Source: Erodium maritimum
Lineage: Eukaryota; Streptophyta; Magnoliopsida; Geraniales; Geraniaceae
Assembly: GCA_963921825.1 (NCBI GenBank)
Contig: OY997589.1
Location: forward strand, 76,058,523 to 76,122,522
Direction of reading: 5' to 3'
DNA length: 64,000 nt
Below are positions 33,565-46,647 of this stretch, one piece after another. Position 1 is the stretch's first letter. Each line of letters opens with the position of its first letter. The translations under genes were made by a program, and so were the position numbers. The notes below the pieces were generated by a model. That model ran no database searches, was not told the origin of the DNA, and saw only the letters and a list, made by a program, of their open reading frames with translations.

Positions 33565-34260
33565 TGTTGGGTTATGTGCCCTATAGAACCAGCTATAATA
33601 TGTAATATATAGTCATTTATGATAGAATAAAAAGGCAAGAGTTTTTCATTATATGATGGAATGTAAAACAACATGAATATATTACTCTTCTTAGGATATT
33701 GGGAGATTATGATAGTAGAATTTTTGAGAACAAATGAGTGAATTATTCATTCGTCTTTAGCCTAATCCGATAGTTAGAACTAGTATGATGGTTGATTGCA
33801 GGATCATATTTTACTGATCACGCATACAAAAATAGATGTTAAAGAGTTAACATTGGATGCCATACTTTGTAGATATACTCCATAGAAACGTCGATTAGAG
33901 TATTTCTCAAAATTCCCAAAATGTATCTTAGTCCTATGACCATGGAATCACCATATTTCCTATATTTGTGGATTCATGACTTGACACAAGCAAACGTTTC
34001 CCTTAACAAGACAATTATACAAACTTGTTCTCAGACATGGATACATGCATATGAGGAGTATGAGTGATCGCCATCGAGATTTTTCACTTGTGTTACAAGC
34101 ACAAGTTAGATATCATCGCCCCCTTGATGAGTAAGGATTGTAAAAAGAAGCATGACCATGCGAGTGAACAAAATGTTGTCACTTACAATCTAAACTCGGG
34201 ATCAAGAAATGAACGACCAGACAAAAACGAGATTGTTGTTTCTATGTCTTGCGCCCTGTT
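33565..34260 (+). mobile_element. Copia-type LTR fragment
   Basis: Begins tgttgggttatgtgcccta, a common start for plant copia LTRs, and continues as non-coding LTR-like text. The 3' boundary is not defined and no partner LTR was found. Confidence 0.4.
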
Positions 34261-34890
34261 GTGATTCCACAAACGACAAAAGGATAAGAATAACTCCTCT
34301 TCGACCCCCTCAGCGGACCTCTCTAGACATAGTGAAACTCTACCCCCACCTATTGTAAAAATCATACCCACCAAACCATACTCAGAAGCTAAAAACTTGA
34401 GATTGAGATGAATTGCATCTGACCCACCAAATCGAAAAAGAAGATGCAAAGTCGGGGAAGAAGAGAAATTTGATAAAAAGAATGAAAATTGAAAAGAAAA
34501 AAATCATTAAAAAATAGAAATCATGGAAATTAAAAAGAAATAATGAAAAAAGTAAAATAATAATTTTTTTAAAATAGGAATAGAAAATAATATATTTTTT
34601 TATTTTTTAATTAAAGATTTATTGAAATTCAATACAAATTTAGACTAAGAATAACTAGACAATTTAAAAAATAATATATATCCCTCGCAAAACTAAAGCG
34701 AAAGGTAAATGATCGTTAGAGTTAGGACGTACAAATTCTCTTATTCAAAGGTATTTTTGATCTTTTTCCTCTCAAGTTAACAGATCTGTTAAGTCAGATA
34801 GAATCCGTCGTTTTTGACAAATTTTAGAAAAACAATTATGCTAGAAAATACAACAAAAAATCGAATATAAATAAGACGTACATATAAAAT
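34261..34890. other. AT-rich intergenic sequence
   Basis: No feature recognised. 34480-34690 is almost entirely A/T. Confidence 0.4.
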
Positions 34891-34901
34891 AATGTGTGGG
34901 G

Positions 34902-36499
34902 TATGCTTCAAAAAAAACTCGGTCTCTCTGGAACCGCAATCCTAGAGTCTCTCTCTAGCCCTACCAACATGACCACACCTTCCTCGGTTGCTACGCCGTT
35001 GTCCCTCGATGTCGCCCTATCTCCCTCCTCAGGTGCTTCATCTTCCCCTCCCCTCGTCATGCCCCCAAAACCACCCACATGTTTCACCAAACCCGTGAGA
35101 GAGTGGTAAAGACGCAAACCGAAATCCCCTCTAGCCGAAGCTCCTCTGTCGGCGATGGTTCCTCTTCCATCGTCTGAGTTCCTTCAACAACCGGTCCCTG
35201 AGGATCACCGCCTGGTGATTTTCTCGCTTGGAGGGACTACTCCAACTCCTCCACTGGTGAAAATCAAACGGGACCGGTCGATGAAAGCCACGACTCCTCC
35301 ACTGCTTGTTCTGGCTTCGACTCCGCCTACCCATTCCTCGGAGAAGACGACTCCCCACTCGGAGAAGACGACTCCCCTCTCGGAGAAGACGCCCCCGTCC
35401 ATGCAACTGGTGGCGGCCATGCATACAGGAGTCCCGACTCTCCCTGATCACTACCCGACGATGGGGGACCTTCAGACGGGCTTCTCGGCTTGTTGCCTCA
35501 CTGAAGAAGAGGCGATGGAGGTGGTGGTTCCCTACACTCCGCCAGATCCGCAAACCCTAGCTCGGCTCCAGTTTGGCCTGATGGGTCGATTGGCTTCTCC
35601 AAACCCATCTCGGTAGGAGGTCCTCCTGGCCATCATCACCCGTGCTTGGGGTGTGCTGGTGTGGGGATGGTCATCAAGGACCTCGAACCGAGCACCTCTA
35701 CTTTCTATTTTGTGTCTCTAGAAGCTCGGGTATGGGTATGCCAGCATGAACTGTGGTGCTTCCACGACCACCCTCTAATGCTCGGGGAGATTATAGACCT
35801 GGTGTCCCGAGACTTTCCTCGCTTGGATCATCTTCAACTCAAGATGTTTGCTCGGGGGATACCGCCCCTTGTTCGTACGCGGGAAACCAGAGAGATTACT
35901 GGGGCAACCCTAGGGGAGCCTTGAGGCCTCGGCCAGTCGTCTACGATAGGCCACCATAGATGTTCAGAGATAGGCCTCCCTGGGTCTGGTCCATCTGGAA
36001 CGCTACAGGGCCCTGTGGACCAGAAGAGGAGTACGACAGTGGAGCCCCGAGAAGATTTGGCGAGTGCTGAAAAACTGCTCTGCCAGGAGGGATAAAAGGA
36101 TTTCATGGCTCCAGGGATTTACCTCGGGAGGGGTCCCTGATGAGAGCCACTCTTCCCCACCGTATTGCCGGGTTCAAGTTCGGTGGTTCAGTCGACCCAC
36201 TAGTCAACAAGACGAGTCTTACGAGAACAGAGATCAAGCAACGTTTATGCCCACCTTGAGCTGTTCCTATCAGATGACACCCTTTGGTTTCCTTTTCAGT
36301 TTCAGCTTTAGTTTCCTTTTCTCTATTATTTACTTTTTCCGTTTTAGTTATGTTTTATGTATTGCCCTTATTGCTATAATCAGATCCGTTTTAAAACGGT
36401 TCATATCTAAAGATTATTAGATCACTGTCCTCTTGAGAGCGCAGGCTGTTGTAATGATTCTCCCTCATCATTAATAAAAGCTATTTTTATTCTAAAAAA
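34902..36499 (+). mobile_element. Short LINE-derived retroposon (LINE4), 1.6 kb, 11-bp target duplication
   Basis: Flanked by aatgtgtgggg (34891-34901 and 36500-36510). Ends ttaataaaagctatttttat... plus A-run. ORF1-like frames: 34969-35109 (Ser/Pro-rich), 35155-35616 (154 codons, with HSEKTTPLSEKTPP-type repeats) and 35646-35924, interrupted by frameshifts. No reverse transcriptase. The intact 5' leader and both flanks argue it is a full-length non-autonomous copy. Confidence 0.75.
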
Positions 36500-36510
36500 A
36501 ATGTGTGGGG

Positions 36511-37098
36511 GTTAGAAGGACATTATCCATGGTTTGTAATGTATGTTATGTTTGAATGGGATATCATCCCACAAAATTGGTCTCAAAATCTTGCTTAAAA
36601 ACCGTGGGCCTTATTTCAAAAAGTGGGAAGGTGAATGCTGCAATTTCGCGAGCTTCTGCGCAAGCCCACGGATAGAAGAAGTAAGAGAAGGCACGTGTTT
36701 TGCGGTAGGCGTGCGCGCGCACGCAGGAACTGATACCAGAACGATTTGACCGTTTCAGCTTTCCTCTCACGTGCCCACCCAACCCATCACCCAAACCCAA
36801 ACTATACATAAAACTCTCTTCCTCTTTCACCTTCGCAGTGCTTCTTCGTCCCCATTTTCATCTTCTTTGCTGATTCGCTTCTGTTGCAGTTGCTGATCGC
36901 TTCCTCTCGGATCGTTGGGGTTGAATCGAACCCCTGACACCTCTTTCTTACGAATCATTTGCGGTTAGGTTTTCTTCATTTCATTCCAATTCGATTCTCT
37001 TGATTTTCAGAACTCAATTTCGTGATTATTGCTTGAATTTATATGTATAATCTAATGCGTATGTATGTGTGTATTTTTTGGTGTGAAGAACAGTTTAG
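36511..37098 (+). promoter_or_regulatory. Pyruvate kinase promoter and 5' UTR
   Basis: actatacataaaa at 36801 is a candidate TATA box. A 5'-UTR intron is plausible, from a GT near 36963 (gcggttaggttttc) to gaagaacag at ~37092, just before the ATG. A tgcgcgcgcacgcag stretch at 36711 is a CG-rich palindrome upstream. Confidence 0.45.
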
Positions 37099-40000
37099 AT
37101 GGCCAACATTGACATTGAGGGGATTTTGAAGGAGCTCCCGAACGATGGGCGTGTACCGAAGACGAAGATCGTGTGCACTCTGGGTCCGGCTTCTCGATCC
37201 GTCCCCATGGTTGAGAAGCTCCTCAGGGCTGGCATGAATGTTGCTCGTTTCAACTTCTCCCATGGTACACACGAGTATCATCTCGAGACCCTCAACAATC
37301 TCAGGACTGCAATGCAGAACACTCAGACCTTCTGTGCTGTTATGCTTGACACCAAGGTAATCTGATAATCAGGATTGGGTTCTGTGTCAATTGGAAATGA
37401 TGTTGTGCTTTTACAAATATGTGATATTGCTCTGTGGTTTGAGGAATTGATCCTATTGGGTATCCATTCCCCTATTGTGGGTCACATTTGGAAAAGAAGA
37501 AGAAAATCTTGTATTCATTCAGGTCCTGTCTTCATCATGAGCAAATCAGACGAAATGTATGATTGAATGTGGGTTTGGTATGATTTGGATTGCAGTTACT
37601 TGTATTTATCAAATGGAAAACACAGAGAACTATGAATGCGAGTGATTTACTAAACAATGAACCCTTCAATATAATATTTATATGAATATAATAGGTTGCA
37701 TTGTGAGAGTCTCATATTGAAAAGATGTGAATCTGTACACCACTTGGTATTTTGGTAAAGGGAGAAGGAAGAGCATGTTCCTAATCCTAGTCTATCAAAA
37801 AACTCTTCCTACATTTTTATTTATACATGTGTACTTAAATATAAAGAGGAATTTGACTTTTTGATAGCAAATATGTTTTGAGGTTTTCATATATGAATGA
37901 TACCTTTTTTTTTTATAACTTTTTTGGTATTCATTTGCTTTCTGTTTTGTCTTTATAGGGACCTGAGATTCGAACAGGTTTCCTCCAGGACGGGAAACCT
38001 ATTCAACTGAGGGAAGCTCAGGAAATTACTATTTCTACTGATTATGACATCAAGGGCACTGACAAGATGATCTCCATGAGCTACAAAAAGCTGCCTCTTG
38101 ACGTGAAGCCTGGAAATACCATTTTGTGTGCAGATGGAACCATCACCCTCACCGTTTTGTCCTGTGATCCAAATGCCGGAACAGTAAAATGCCGCTGCGA
38201 GAACACATCGATGCTAGGCGAGAGGAAAAATGTCAATCTTCCCGGAGTTGTAGTAGATCTTCCTACACTGACAGAGAAGGATACAGAAGACATCATGCAA
38301 TGGGGTGTTCCAAACAAGATTGATATAATTGCTCTATCGTTTGTGCGGAAGGGATCGGATCTTGTTAATGTCCGCAATGTTCTTGGCGAGCATGCTAAGA
38401 ATATAAAGCTTATGTCAAAGGTATGTTCCCATTCAATATCTAGAACTCTAGGTTTTTAGGCGGTGAACTAACTTGTTTATCTATGCATGGTGTTTCTTCC
38501 TTCCAAGTTTACTTTGCTACACAGATAACTACTTACTGACATCATATCTTGTTTATTGCCTTCCACAAGGATCATGCTGTTATGCATGTTTCTGCAAAAA
38601 AAAAAAAAAGTTTCTGCCATTGTGATTTGCCTGATGGGGCGAGAAATCTATTACCTTAGGGGGGCCTCCAATGATTCTGCAACCCTACCAATTTATCCAG
38701 TTTTTCACTCCAATGGTTGCACCATTTCACCAAATATTTGGTGCAATGCTACAGTGTTACTGTAACTGCAAAACCAATTACAAAAGGTGTAATAATATTT
38801 TATTATATAACTGTAATTATTTCAAAACTAAAATATCACTATAATGAGTTAAATCTTTCTTCTCATAGTTAGATGTTTTAAAATTTAATAATTATCTTAT
38901 TTCATATTTTTAAATTATGAATTACATATGACAAAAGTTGTATTATATTATGTAGTTTTTATTTTCAATAACATATTTATCAATTTTATTTAAGAAGTTA
39001 TAATAATTTCATTTAAGAAGCTATAAACTTATAATAATTATACTATTAATAAGGGTTATTTTCATCTCACTACCCTAACTATGTGGTTTTTTTTCATCTC
39101 ACTACCCTAACTATTTTTTGTGGCACCTCACTACCCTAGAGTGCATTTTTTTTCACTTTCATACCCGCCGTCAATTTCCATCCATTTTTGGATAAAACAC
39201 TTAAAAAGTCCATAATACCCCTCACTAACAATCAAATTTTCAAAAGCATGCCATTGGTTTTCAAAATTTCTTTAAAAAAATCAGTTTTTAATGTCACAAA
39301 AATGCATTCTAGGGTAGTGAGGTGTCACAAAGACTACATTTTAGGGTAGTGAGGTGCCACAAAAAATAGTTAGGGTATGAAAGTGAAAAAAATGCATTCT
39401 AGGGTAGTGAGGTGCCACAAAAAATAGTAGTGAGATGAAAATAACCCTATTAATAATGATGATTTAATATAACAACATAATGTAATTGAAATAATTTTAT
39501 TATTAATATATTGTCAAAATTTGTTGGATGTGACTTTTGGTGTAATATTTTGATGTATGGTTGAAGTCGAACGCCATTTTGGTGTGAAAATTACCCAAAA
39601 CTTGGTTTTATGGTTGCAAATACCCTTAGGCAGATGTCGAGTGGGGTCAGTTCTCAGAAACAAGTACCAGTCAATCAACTCTTTATCGAAGTTGTGATTG
39701 TTTCTAGTTAGCATATTGAGTGGAATGCGTACAAAGGGATACAGTCATACCAGCCAGATAAAATAACCCCTATAAGCGCAAGTTATGCTGCATAACTGAC
39801 AATTTGTCCAAGCATTTCGGTACTAATGCTTGTCTGCATGCCAACTATGTTTATAGGAGGAAAATAACCGTAGTGTATAGGGAAAAGGAGAAGAATTTAA
39901 AAGCTTCAAATAAGAAAAACGAAATGAGAGAAAGAAGTACGATAGAGAACTGTTTAGTGAAATAAATGTCAAATTATAGGAAGACTGAAATGCCGTGAAA

Positions 40001-41126
40001 TGGAAAATGATACTGGTTAAAAATGTTTGAAGAATATAAATTTGCAGATAGCAATTTGGCATCTTCTTTTGATATTTACTGTAAAAGTAGTTCTTCCCTA
40101 TTGAGTAACGAGATACAACTGATTACTTTTCATCTCTCCCAGGAACTTCGCTAATTGTTACATGCCACCAGAGTAAGAGTAGTTCTTCCTTATGGGGACT
40201 AACTTTGTGGTTTTTCTGAAGCCACAAGAGTACTTGTTTGTTCTTATTACAAACCATTTTTTGGTAATTATTTATGGCTGTCTAATGATTGTCTCTTACT
40301 GTGATTTTTCAAGGTTGAGAACCAGGAGGGAGTGATAAACTTTGATGAGATATTGCGCGAAACCGATGCATTTATGGTTGCTCGTGGTGATCTAGGCATG
40401 GAGATTCCAGTTGAGAAGATATTCCTGGCACAGAAAATGATGATATACAAGTGCAATCTAGCAGGCAAACCTGTGGTCACTGCCACTCAGATGCTTGAAT
40501 CCATGATCAAGTCTCCTAGGCCGACACGTGCAGAAGCCACTGATGTAGCCAATGCTGTTCTTGATGGTACTGATTGTGTCATGCTTAGTGGTGAGAGTGC
40601 AGCTGGGGCATACCCAGAGATTGCTGTGAAGATCATGGCTCGAATCTGTATTGAGGCAGAGTCATCCCTTGACTACGGGGTCATCTTTAAGGAGATGATA
40701 AGGTCAACTCCACTGCCAATGAGCCCGTTAGAGAGTCTCGCATCCTCAGCAGTACGAACTGCTAACAAGGCTAGAGCAAAACTCATTGTGGTGTTGACAC
40801 GTGGTGGCACTACGGCCAAGTTGGTCGCCAAGTACAGGCCGGCTGTTCCAATCCTCTCCGTGGTTGTACCTGTTATGACAACAGATTCTTTTGATTGGTC
40901 CTGCAGTGACGAGACGCCAGCTAGGCACAGTCTGATACACAGGGGATTAATTCCCATTCTGGGTGAAGGATCTGCCAAGGCAACTGATGCTGAATCCACC
41001 GAGGTGATCTTGGAAGCTGCTCTGAAGTCTGCAACAGAGAAGGGCTTGTGCAAACCGGGAGATGCTGTTGTTGCACTTCACCGGATTGCAGCAGCTTCTG
41101 TCATCAAAATCTGCATAGTGAAATAA
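37099..41126 (+). CDS. Pyruvate kinase, cytosolic (3 coding exons, 510 aa)
   Basis: Converts phosphoenolpyruvate and ADP to pyruvate and ATP, the last step of cytosolic glycolysis. Exons: 37099-37356, 37959-38420, 40314-41126 (TAA). All junctions are GT..AG and phase 0. The start MANIDIEGILKELPNDG is the conserved N-terminus of plant cytosolic isoforms; no transit peptide. Visible motifs: KTKIVCTLGPASR, RFNFSHG, the MLDTKGPEIRTG junction, the substrate-site Lys at residue 240 in LMSKVENQEG (last codon of exon 2), and MVARGDLGMEIP. The C-terminal domain includes LTRGGTTAKLVAKYRPAVPI and ends SVIKICIVK. Length matches the family (about 510). Intron 2 (1.9 kb) contains a MITE with a perfect duplication. 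aataaa at 41354 is a likely polyadenylation signal. No defects. Confidence 0.97.
38650..39040. other. AT-rich part of pyruvate kinase intron 2
   Basis: cttaggggggcctccaatga at 38657 resembles the start of a MITE, but I could not place a convincing partner end. The rest is A/T-rich. Confidence 0.3.
39053..39447. mobile_element. MITE in pyruvate kinase intron 2, perfect 9-bp duplication
   Basis: Ends are gggttattttcatctcacta and agtgagatgaaaataaccc. Internal repeats of agggtagtgaggtgccaca. Flanks tattaataa at 39044-39052 and 39448-39456 are identical. GGG ends and 9 bp point to Mutator-type movement. Confidence 0.92.
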
Positions 41127-42941
41127 TTTGCCGAATGACCAGATTGCTGAGCTGTTCCAGACTTGTAGTATCGGTTAAGGTGGACTACTACTATTGTGCT
41201 TATTCTTTCTTGCACATCCATCCTGAGTATAGGTGGAGGGTCACCTCTAGTTTTCGTTTAATCTTGAGCTATGTCACGGGACATATGTGAAGTACATTTT
41301 GGTCATCAGCAACATGTGTTGTGTGATGCATTTTCATGTATGGCCTAGTACATAATAAATGGCTTGAAGCCCCGCTTTTGTTTCCTTTTCAGAATTGCAA
41401 TTTACTGTGATGCATTTTCATGTATGTACTATTGATGTTGAAATATTTTTAAATCAGATTCATGACAGGTACGTCAACTGATCATCTATGGTCAGTATGC
41501 GGTGAGCGGAGCATCAGGAATGATGATGGATCCCACTTAAGTCTATCATTTTCAGAGGGAAGTATACATTACAAGGCCTTGACTATTTTTTACAGAGGTA
41601 ATTTCAAATTGATACATAAACTTCTGGATCACTAATTAAGGTTAATTTTTATATTGCTGCCCAAATACTAATCAGATATGGTTGCTACCTGAATTTAGTT
41701 TCACATAACTAGCCCATCTGGATAAAAGGTTTTTTTTTTGTCCCACACCATTTCAAATCCTAAAACATATTATTCATCTCCAGTCACCTAGGTTTAAATT
41801 TACCTCATGTATTTTTTTAGATTTTAGAGTGATTAGAGACCTAAACAGCACAAAAAGGACTGTCTTCTGTACTGAAATTGATAAAAATCACTATTCGGAT
41901 ACTTTGATCTCTCCGGTTTTCATTGCCTTTTCTTCTTTCTAAATTGGAAGAAAAACTTGATAATGTGTGTGGCTGGAGAGAGATATTAGGAGGAATTATT
42001 AGGTAGAGGAGAGAGGAAAAATCAATAAAAGGAAGTCATGATGAAAAATTCATAAAACAATTATAATACTATGTTTTGAAACAAATTATCAATAGTTAAG
42101 TCTTAACAAATGAAATATTTTCATAAAGTTTAAGCAGTTAGTTGATAAAAAAAGGTGTTTAAATCAAAGTTGAAGTTACCTTCAATTATGAGTATGAGAT
42201 CTGGATTTTGGACGTTGACTCAGATAAATGGTCGCACTTTCCCAGTCTTAAAGGTCTGCATGAAAAGGATAAAAATAATTGAAAATATTTTCTGGCTGTG
42301 TATTTATATTGAGATGACAAGATTTAAGATAATATTAGTTTAACTTAAGCATGTACTCTCTTCACTATTTTTTCGGCAAGAAGTGGAGGATGCCTTCAAG
42401 GTTCTGAATTATTATAGTATGTAATGAAAGGCATGCAATTAATGAGATTACTTAGCTAAGCAAACTTGCACACATTTTGAGAAAATAATAGATTGGCTAT
42501 ATAATTCTTTATTGTTTGTCAGCTAACTATGATAATATTCTAAGCAAGGTCCAGATGGTGGCATTTCAAATATCTCACCATTTCATTTTCTGGGAAAGGA
42601 AGTCAATGTTTACAGTGTAGTCAAAAGATTGTTGAAGGAAATATTGTGATTTTGATTGGGAGAAATATTTTAAAGATGAAACTTACTGGTACTCGATACT
42701 TAATAGTTTGTTTGAAATTTCTTACATTTACAGTGAGTTTTTCTTTCTTTTCCTTTGAGCTAAACATGCAATAAAAGGTTAATCAAATCCCTTGACTTTC
42801 TTATTCCCATCAGTAAATAGTAAAAGGTGAGGAAGTTAAGGATGTTCTTTCTTTTAGTCAGATGCAAGCCCCATAAAGGCAAAAGTGAAGTATACATGAG
42901 AGAGAGAGGAGCAGAGAAGTAGCAGCAGCAACAGAGTGAAG
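41127..42941. other. Intergenic region between pyruvate kinase and alpha-galactosidase
   Basis: Holds the 3' UTR of pyruvate kinase (gcattttcatgta occurs twice, ~41330 and ~41413) and the promoter of the next gene. No other gene or repeat is recognised. Confidence 0.45.
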
Positions 42942-43104
42942 ATGGAGATGATTAGATGGATTTTTCTTGCAATCGTAATGCTGATTTGCAAATTATGCTT
43001 CTTATCATCATCAGCAGCAATGGCAGAATCCTCAGTCACAGAAGCCTTGAGGAGAAACCTTCTTGATAATGGTTTAGCCAAGACTCCTCCCATGGGGTAT
43101 TCAA

Positions 43105-43135
<31 letters not shown>

Positions 43136-46100
43136 CTGTTCACTACTGCCTATTGATCAGTGGATCTTTTCTGTTTTCCTTTGAGTTCTTAGTGATTTGA
43201 CTATTAATTTGTTGTTTCAAATCATTAATCCCACACTTAATGTTAGAGTCCCACTCATCTTGGGACATTCTCCTATCACCTTGAGCTTTAGGTACATTTC
43301 CACGTTTTTGTTACATTAATATACAATCATCCCTCAGTCAGCACATTAGATTGTGGCTTTCTACTTCTAGCTTTACTCCACATCTTTGGTATTTATGTAC
43401 ACGAAGTTACTTATTGATTAATTTGTTGGTTAATAACAATACATATGTTACATAAACTGTTGGTTTCTACTTCAATGCAAGTCTCACATGACAGTATAAT
43501 TTCTCCTCTCTGCCCAGTGCGTCCTTAATTTTTTCCCGCCATTTTATTGTTTTGTTTTATGTGTAGGTGGAATAGTTGGAACCACTTCAATTGCAAAATT
43601 GATGAAAAAGTCATCAAAGAAACTGGTAAAGCTAAAGCCTCACTTAGCCACATATATACTGTATGATTAAGGAACCTATTTAGTATTTACAGTTTTCCTC
43701 CAACTTGTTTGACAGCTGATGCCTTGGTTTACACCGGTCTTTCTAAACTTGGTTATAAGTATGTCAACATAGGTAAGTAAAAAGCTAATACAATTTTTGT
43801 TTCTCTCCATTTTTACCGTACTATTAACAGCTTCTTTTCTCCAAATGGTTAACCAAAAACTACAATGTTATTCTTGCTTAGATGATTGTTGGGCCGAAAA
43901 AGCTCGTGATAAGAAGGTATTTCTTATATTGTTCTCTTTTTATTTTGTTAGCTATATGTCTCGTGTTAAATATGGAAGCTTCTAATTGCAGGGAAATCTA
44001 GTTCCTAAAAAGTCAACATTTCCATCTGGCATCAAGTCTCTTGCAGACTATGTTCATAGCAAAGGTCTTAAACTAGGAATCTACTCAGATGCAGGGTAAT
44101 ATGATAACCATATCCTGAATCAATCACTTGATAAGTCCCAGTGATTTATTTTCGATAAATCCACAGTTTTAGAAACTAAGCTTATGAATGGATTCGTCGC
44201 GCACATCTTGCAGATTTTTCACTTGCAGTGGAACCATGCCTGGTTCACTTGGCCACGAAGAACAAGATGCCAAAACCTTTGCCTCATGGGTAATGAATGA
44301 ATTCAATTCCTTTTTTTTATTCTCATTCGGAATGCAATTTATTTATTTCTAGAGTTTATAAGGAAACACAGTACGAGTATATGCCAGTATTAAGTTTTTT
44401 TTCTTCACTATTTCTAATGAAGAACAACTTCTTGCCAGGGAATCGATTATTTGAAGTACGATAACTGTTTTAACGGTGGCTCAAGGCCTACAGTTAGGTA
44501 ATGTATAATCTACTGTTTGTCAAATTGCTAATATTACAACTAGGGATAATCTCACTCAACTGCCCTTAAGTATGCACCATTCTCAATCAACCACGCCTTA
44601 AAAAGTTCTTGACAATCCCCCAAATTTTTTTGTCTCAGTTTACCCCAATTCCATCAACTTTTGGGTGTGAAATGATGACAATACCCTCAAGTAAAAAGAT
44701 TAAGGGTATTTTCATCATTTCAGACCTCAAAAGTTGCATTGGAGTGAATTGAGACAAAAAAAATTAAGGGGTTTTTCAAAAGCTTTTTAAACTTAGGGTA
44801 GCTGATTGAGAACAGAGCACACTTAAGTGTAGCCAAGTGAGATATCCCCTTATAACTATGTTACACAACCAAGTTAACTGCAATATGCACTTTCTGTTTC
44901 TGTGTAGATACCCTACAATGACCAAGGCACTAGTGAAGGCCGGTCGCCCTATCTTCTTCTCCCTTTGTGAATGGTACACTTTTTTTTAAGCAATCCCACT
45001 TTTCTACAGTGAAGCTCTCATTACTAATCATTTTGTGATTAGTAGATTTTTGGGTGTTGCTTTTCAGGGGAGACATGCACCCCGCTCTTTGGGGTGCGAA
45101 GTTAGGAAATAGCTGGCGAACTACTAACGACATCTCTGATCATTGGGATAGGTTTGATTTGCAGCTCCTTTTGATCACCACATTAAGGTCTTTGATCTAA
45201 AACCTTACTTATTCTTTGTGTCTCTTGAAGTATGATGTCTAGAGCAGACATGAATGAAGTATATGCCGACTTTGCGAAGCCAGGTGGTTGGAATGGTAGG
45301 ATCATCCAGGCAACAATACATTTCATCTGTCCCCAAAAGATCTAAACATTTGCTTGAATAATTTATTTTCTAAGAGATTTTTGGTATGTGAATAGATCCT
45401 GATATGCTTGAAGTGGGGAATGGAGGAATGTCAACCGATGAATATGTAGTTCATTTTAGCATATGGGCCATTTCCAAGGTACAAAAATAAGCTAAATTGT
45501 GAATTATGTTCCTTATTACTCTTCGGAAAACTGATATACCGGTGTTCTCCAAGAACTTTCTCATAATCACTATAGGGATAATTGGAGATAGCTAATCTGA
45601 AATAAACCCCTTTTACACATAACTGTCCTCAATTTCAAAACGTTATTTACAGTCCCCCCAACTTTCATTTTTTTTCCCACGATGTTAAACATGGTCACTA
45701 GACTGTTAATTTTGCAAGTAAAAAGTCTAAAATGGCCGTCACTATTCATCAAGTTTTCAAATAACTGTGACTCACTGTGATGAATAGCGAAAGGTATTTC
45801 AGACTTTTTTCTTTCAAAATTAACTAAACATTGGCCATATTTTACACCGAGAAAAAACTAAAGTTGGGGGGATTGTAAATTGTGTTTTAAAGTTGGGGTA
45901 TAGTTCAAGCTAGCTATCTGCAATTATCCCTAACCTATAACTTTGATCCTTTACATAAGGAATTGGTTTCGATGAAACAAACATTACAGGCTCCTCTTCT
46001 CCTTGGTTGTGATGTGAGGAATGTGGCGAAAGACACAAGGGCAATCATTGCCAACAAGGAAGTTATAGCCGTTAACCAAGGTAAGTGATCAAACCTTTCC

Positions 46101-46647
46101 ATTTTCTTTGATGGAATCAATTGGGTAACTATTTGAGACATTAGCCTCCTGTTTCATTACAGACCCACTTGGTGTTCAGGCTAAGAAGGTCAGGACTGAA
46201 GGTGACCGGGAGGTAAACTTCTGATCGTGGCATTTGCCTGGACAACTCCATTTATGCATTATTGCAGTGGTGGATCGGTTTGATTTTGAATGTGCTTTGT
46301 GAATTTTGTTGAAACAGATATGGGCAGGTCCCCTTTCAGGATATAGAGTGGCTCTATTACTAGTCAACCGGAGCATGAGGATTGAACACATTACAGCTCA
46401 CTGGGATGACATTGGAATTTCCCTCAATCGTACTGTTCAAGCCAGAGACCTTTGGAATGTAAGATTTTCTGATGATCAGCCATACTTGTTCTGGACACTT
46501 GTGGTAAGGAAGAAGAGGAACCTGATGAGATTTGTTTTCTTTTTTATCCTGCAGCACACGACATTGGAGACGCAGTTCAGGTCAAGCTTGACAGCCACTC
46601 TTCGTCCCCATTCCTGCAAGATGTACGTACTGACTCCTACTTCTTGA
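42942..46647 (+). CDS. Alpha-galactosidase, GH27, secreted (15 exons, 405 aa)
   Basis: Hydrolyses terminal alpha-galactose from oligosaccharides, galactomannan or galactolipids in cell wall or vacuole. Exons: 42942-43096, 43567-43625, 43716-43772, 43882-43916, 43992-44095, 44214-44289, 44439-44497, 44908-44973, 45068-45151, 45231-45295, 45396-45478, 45990-46080, 46163-46212, 46318-46458, 46555-46647. All are GT..AG and phases agree. Residues 1-27 are a hydrophobic signal peptide. The TPPMGWNSWNHF motif opens the barrel. The nucleophile is Asp170 in YLKYDNC; the acid/base is Asp225 in SWRTTNDI, 55 residues apart as in known GH27 enzymes. The C-terminal beta domain ends KMYVLTPTS. The ATG at 42942 is followed by a second at 42948. 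Introns 7 and 11 carry MITEs of families B and A. Complete and probably functional. Confidence 0.95.
43105..43130. repeat. (TC)n microsatellite in alpha-galactosidase intron 1
   Basis: tctctctctctctctctctc directly after the splice donor region. Confidence 0.95.
44543..44849. mobile_element. MITE family B, copy 2 (alpha-galactosidase intron 7)
   Basis: Starts gggataatctcactcaac and ends aagtgagatatcccc. Flanks ttacaacta (44534-44542) and ttataacta (44850-44858) match at 8 of 9 positions. Same family as 6424-6714 in lipoyl synthase. Confidence 0.88.
45575..45930. mobile_element. MITE family A relative (alpha-galactosidase intron 11)
   Basis: Starts gggataattggagatagct and ends agctatctgcaattatccc. 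The terminal gggataattg is shared with the element at 5582. The flanking 9-mers agree only in the last five bases (ctata). Confidence 0.8.
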
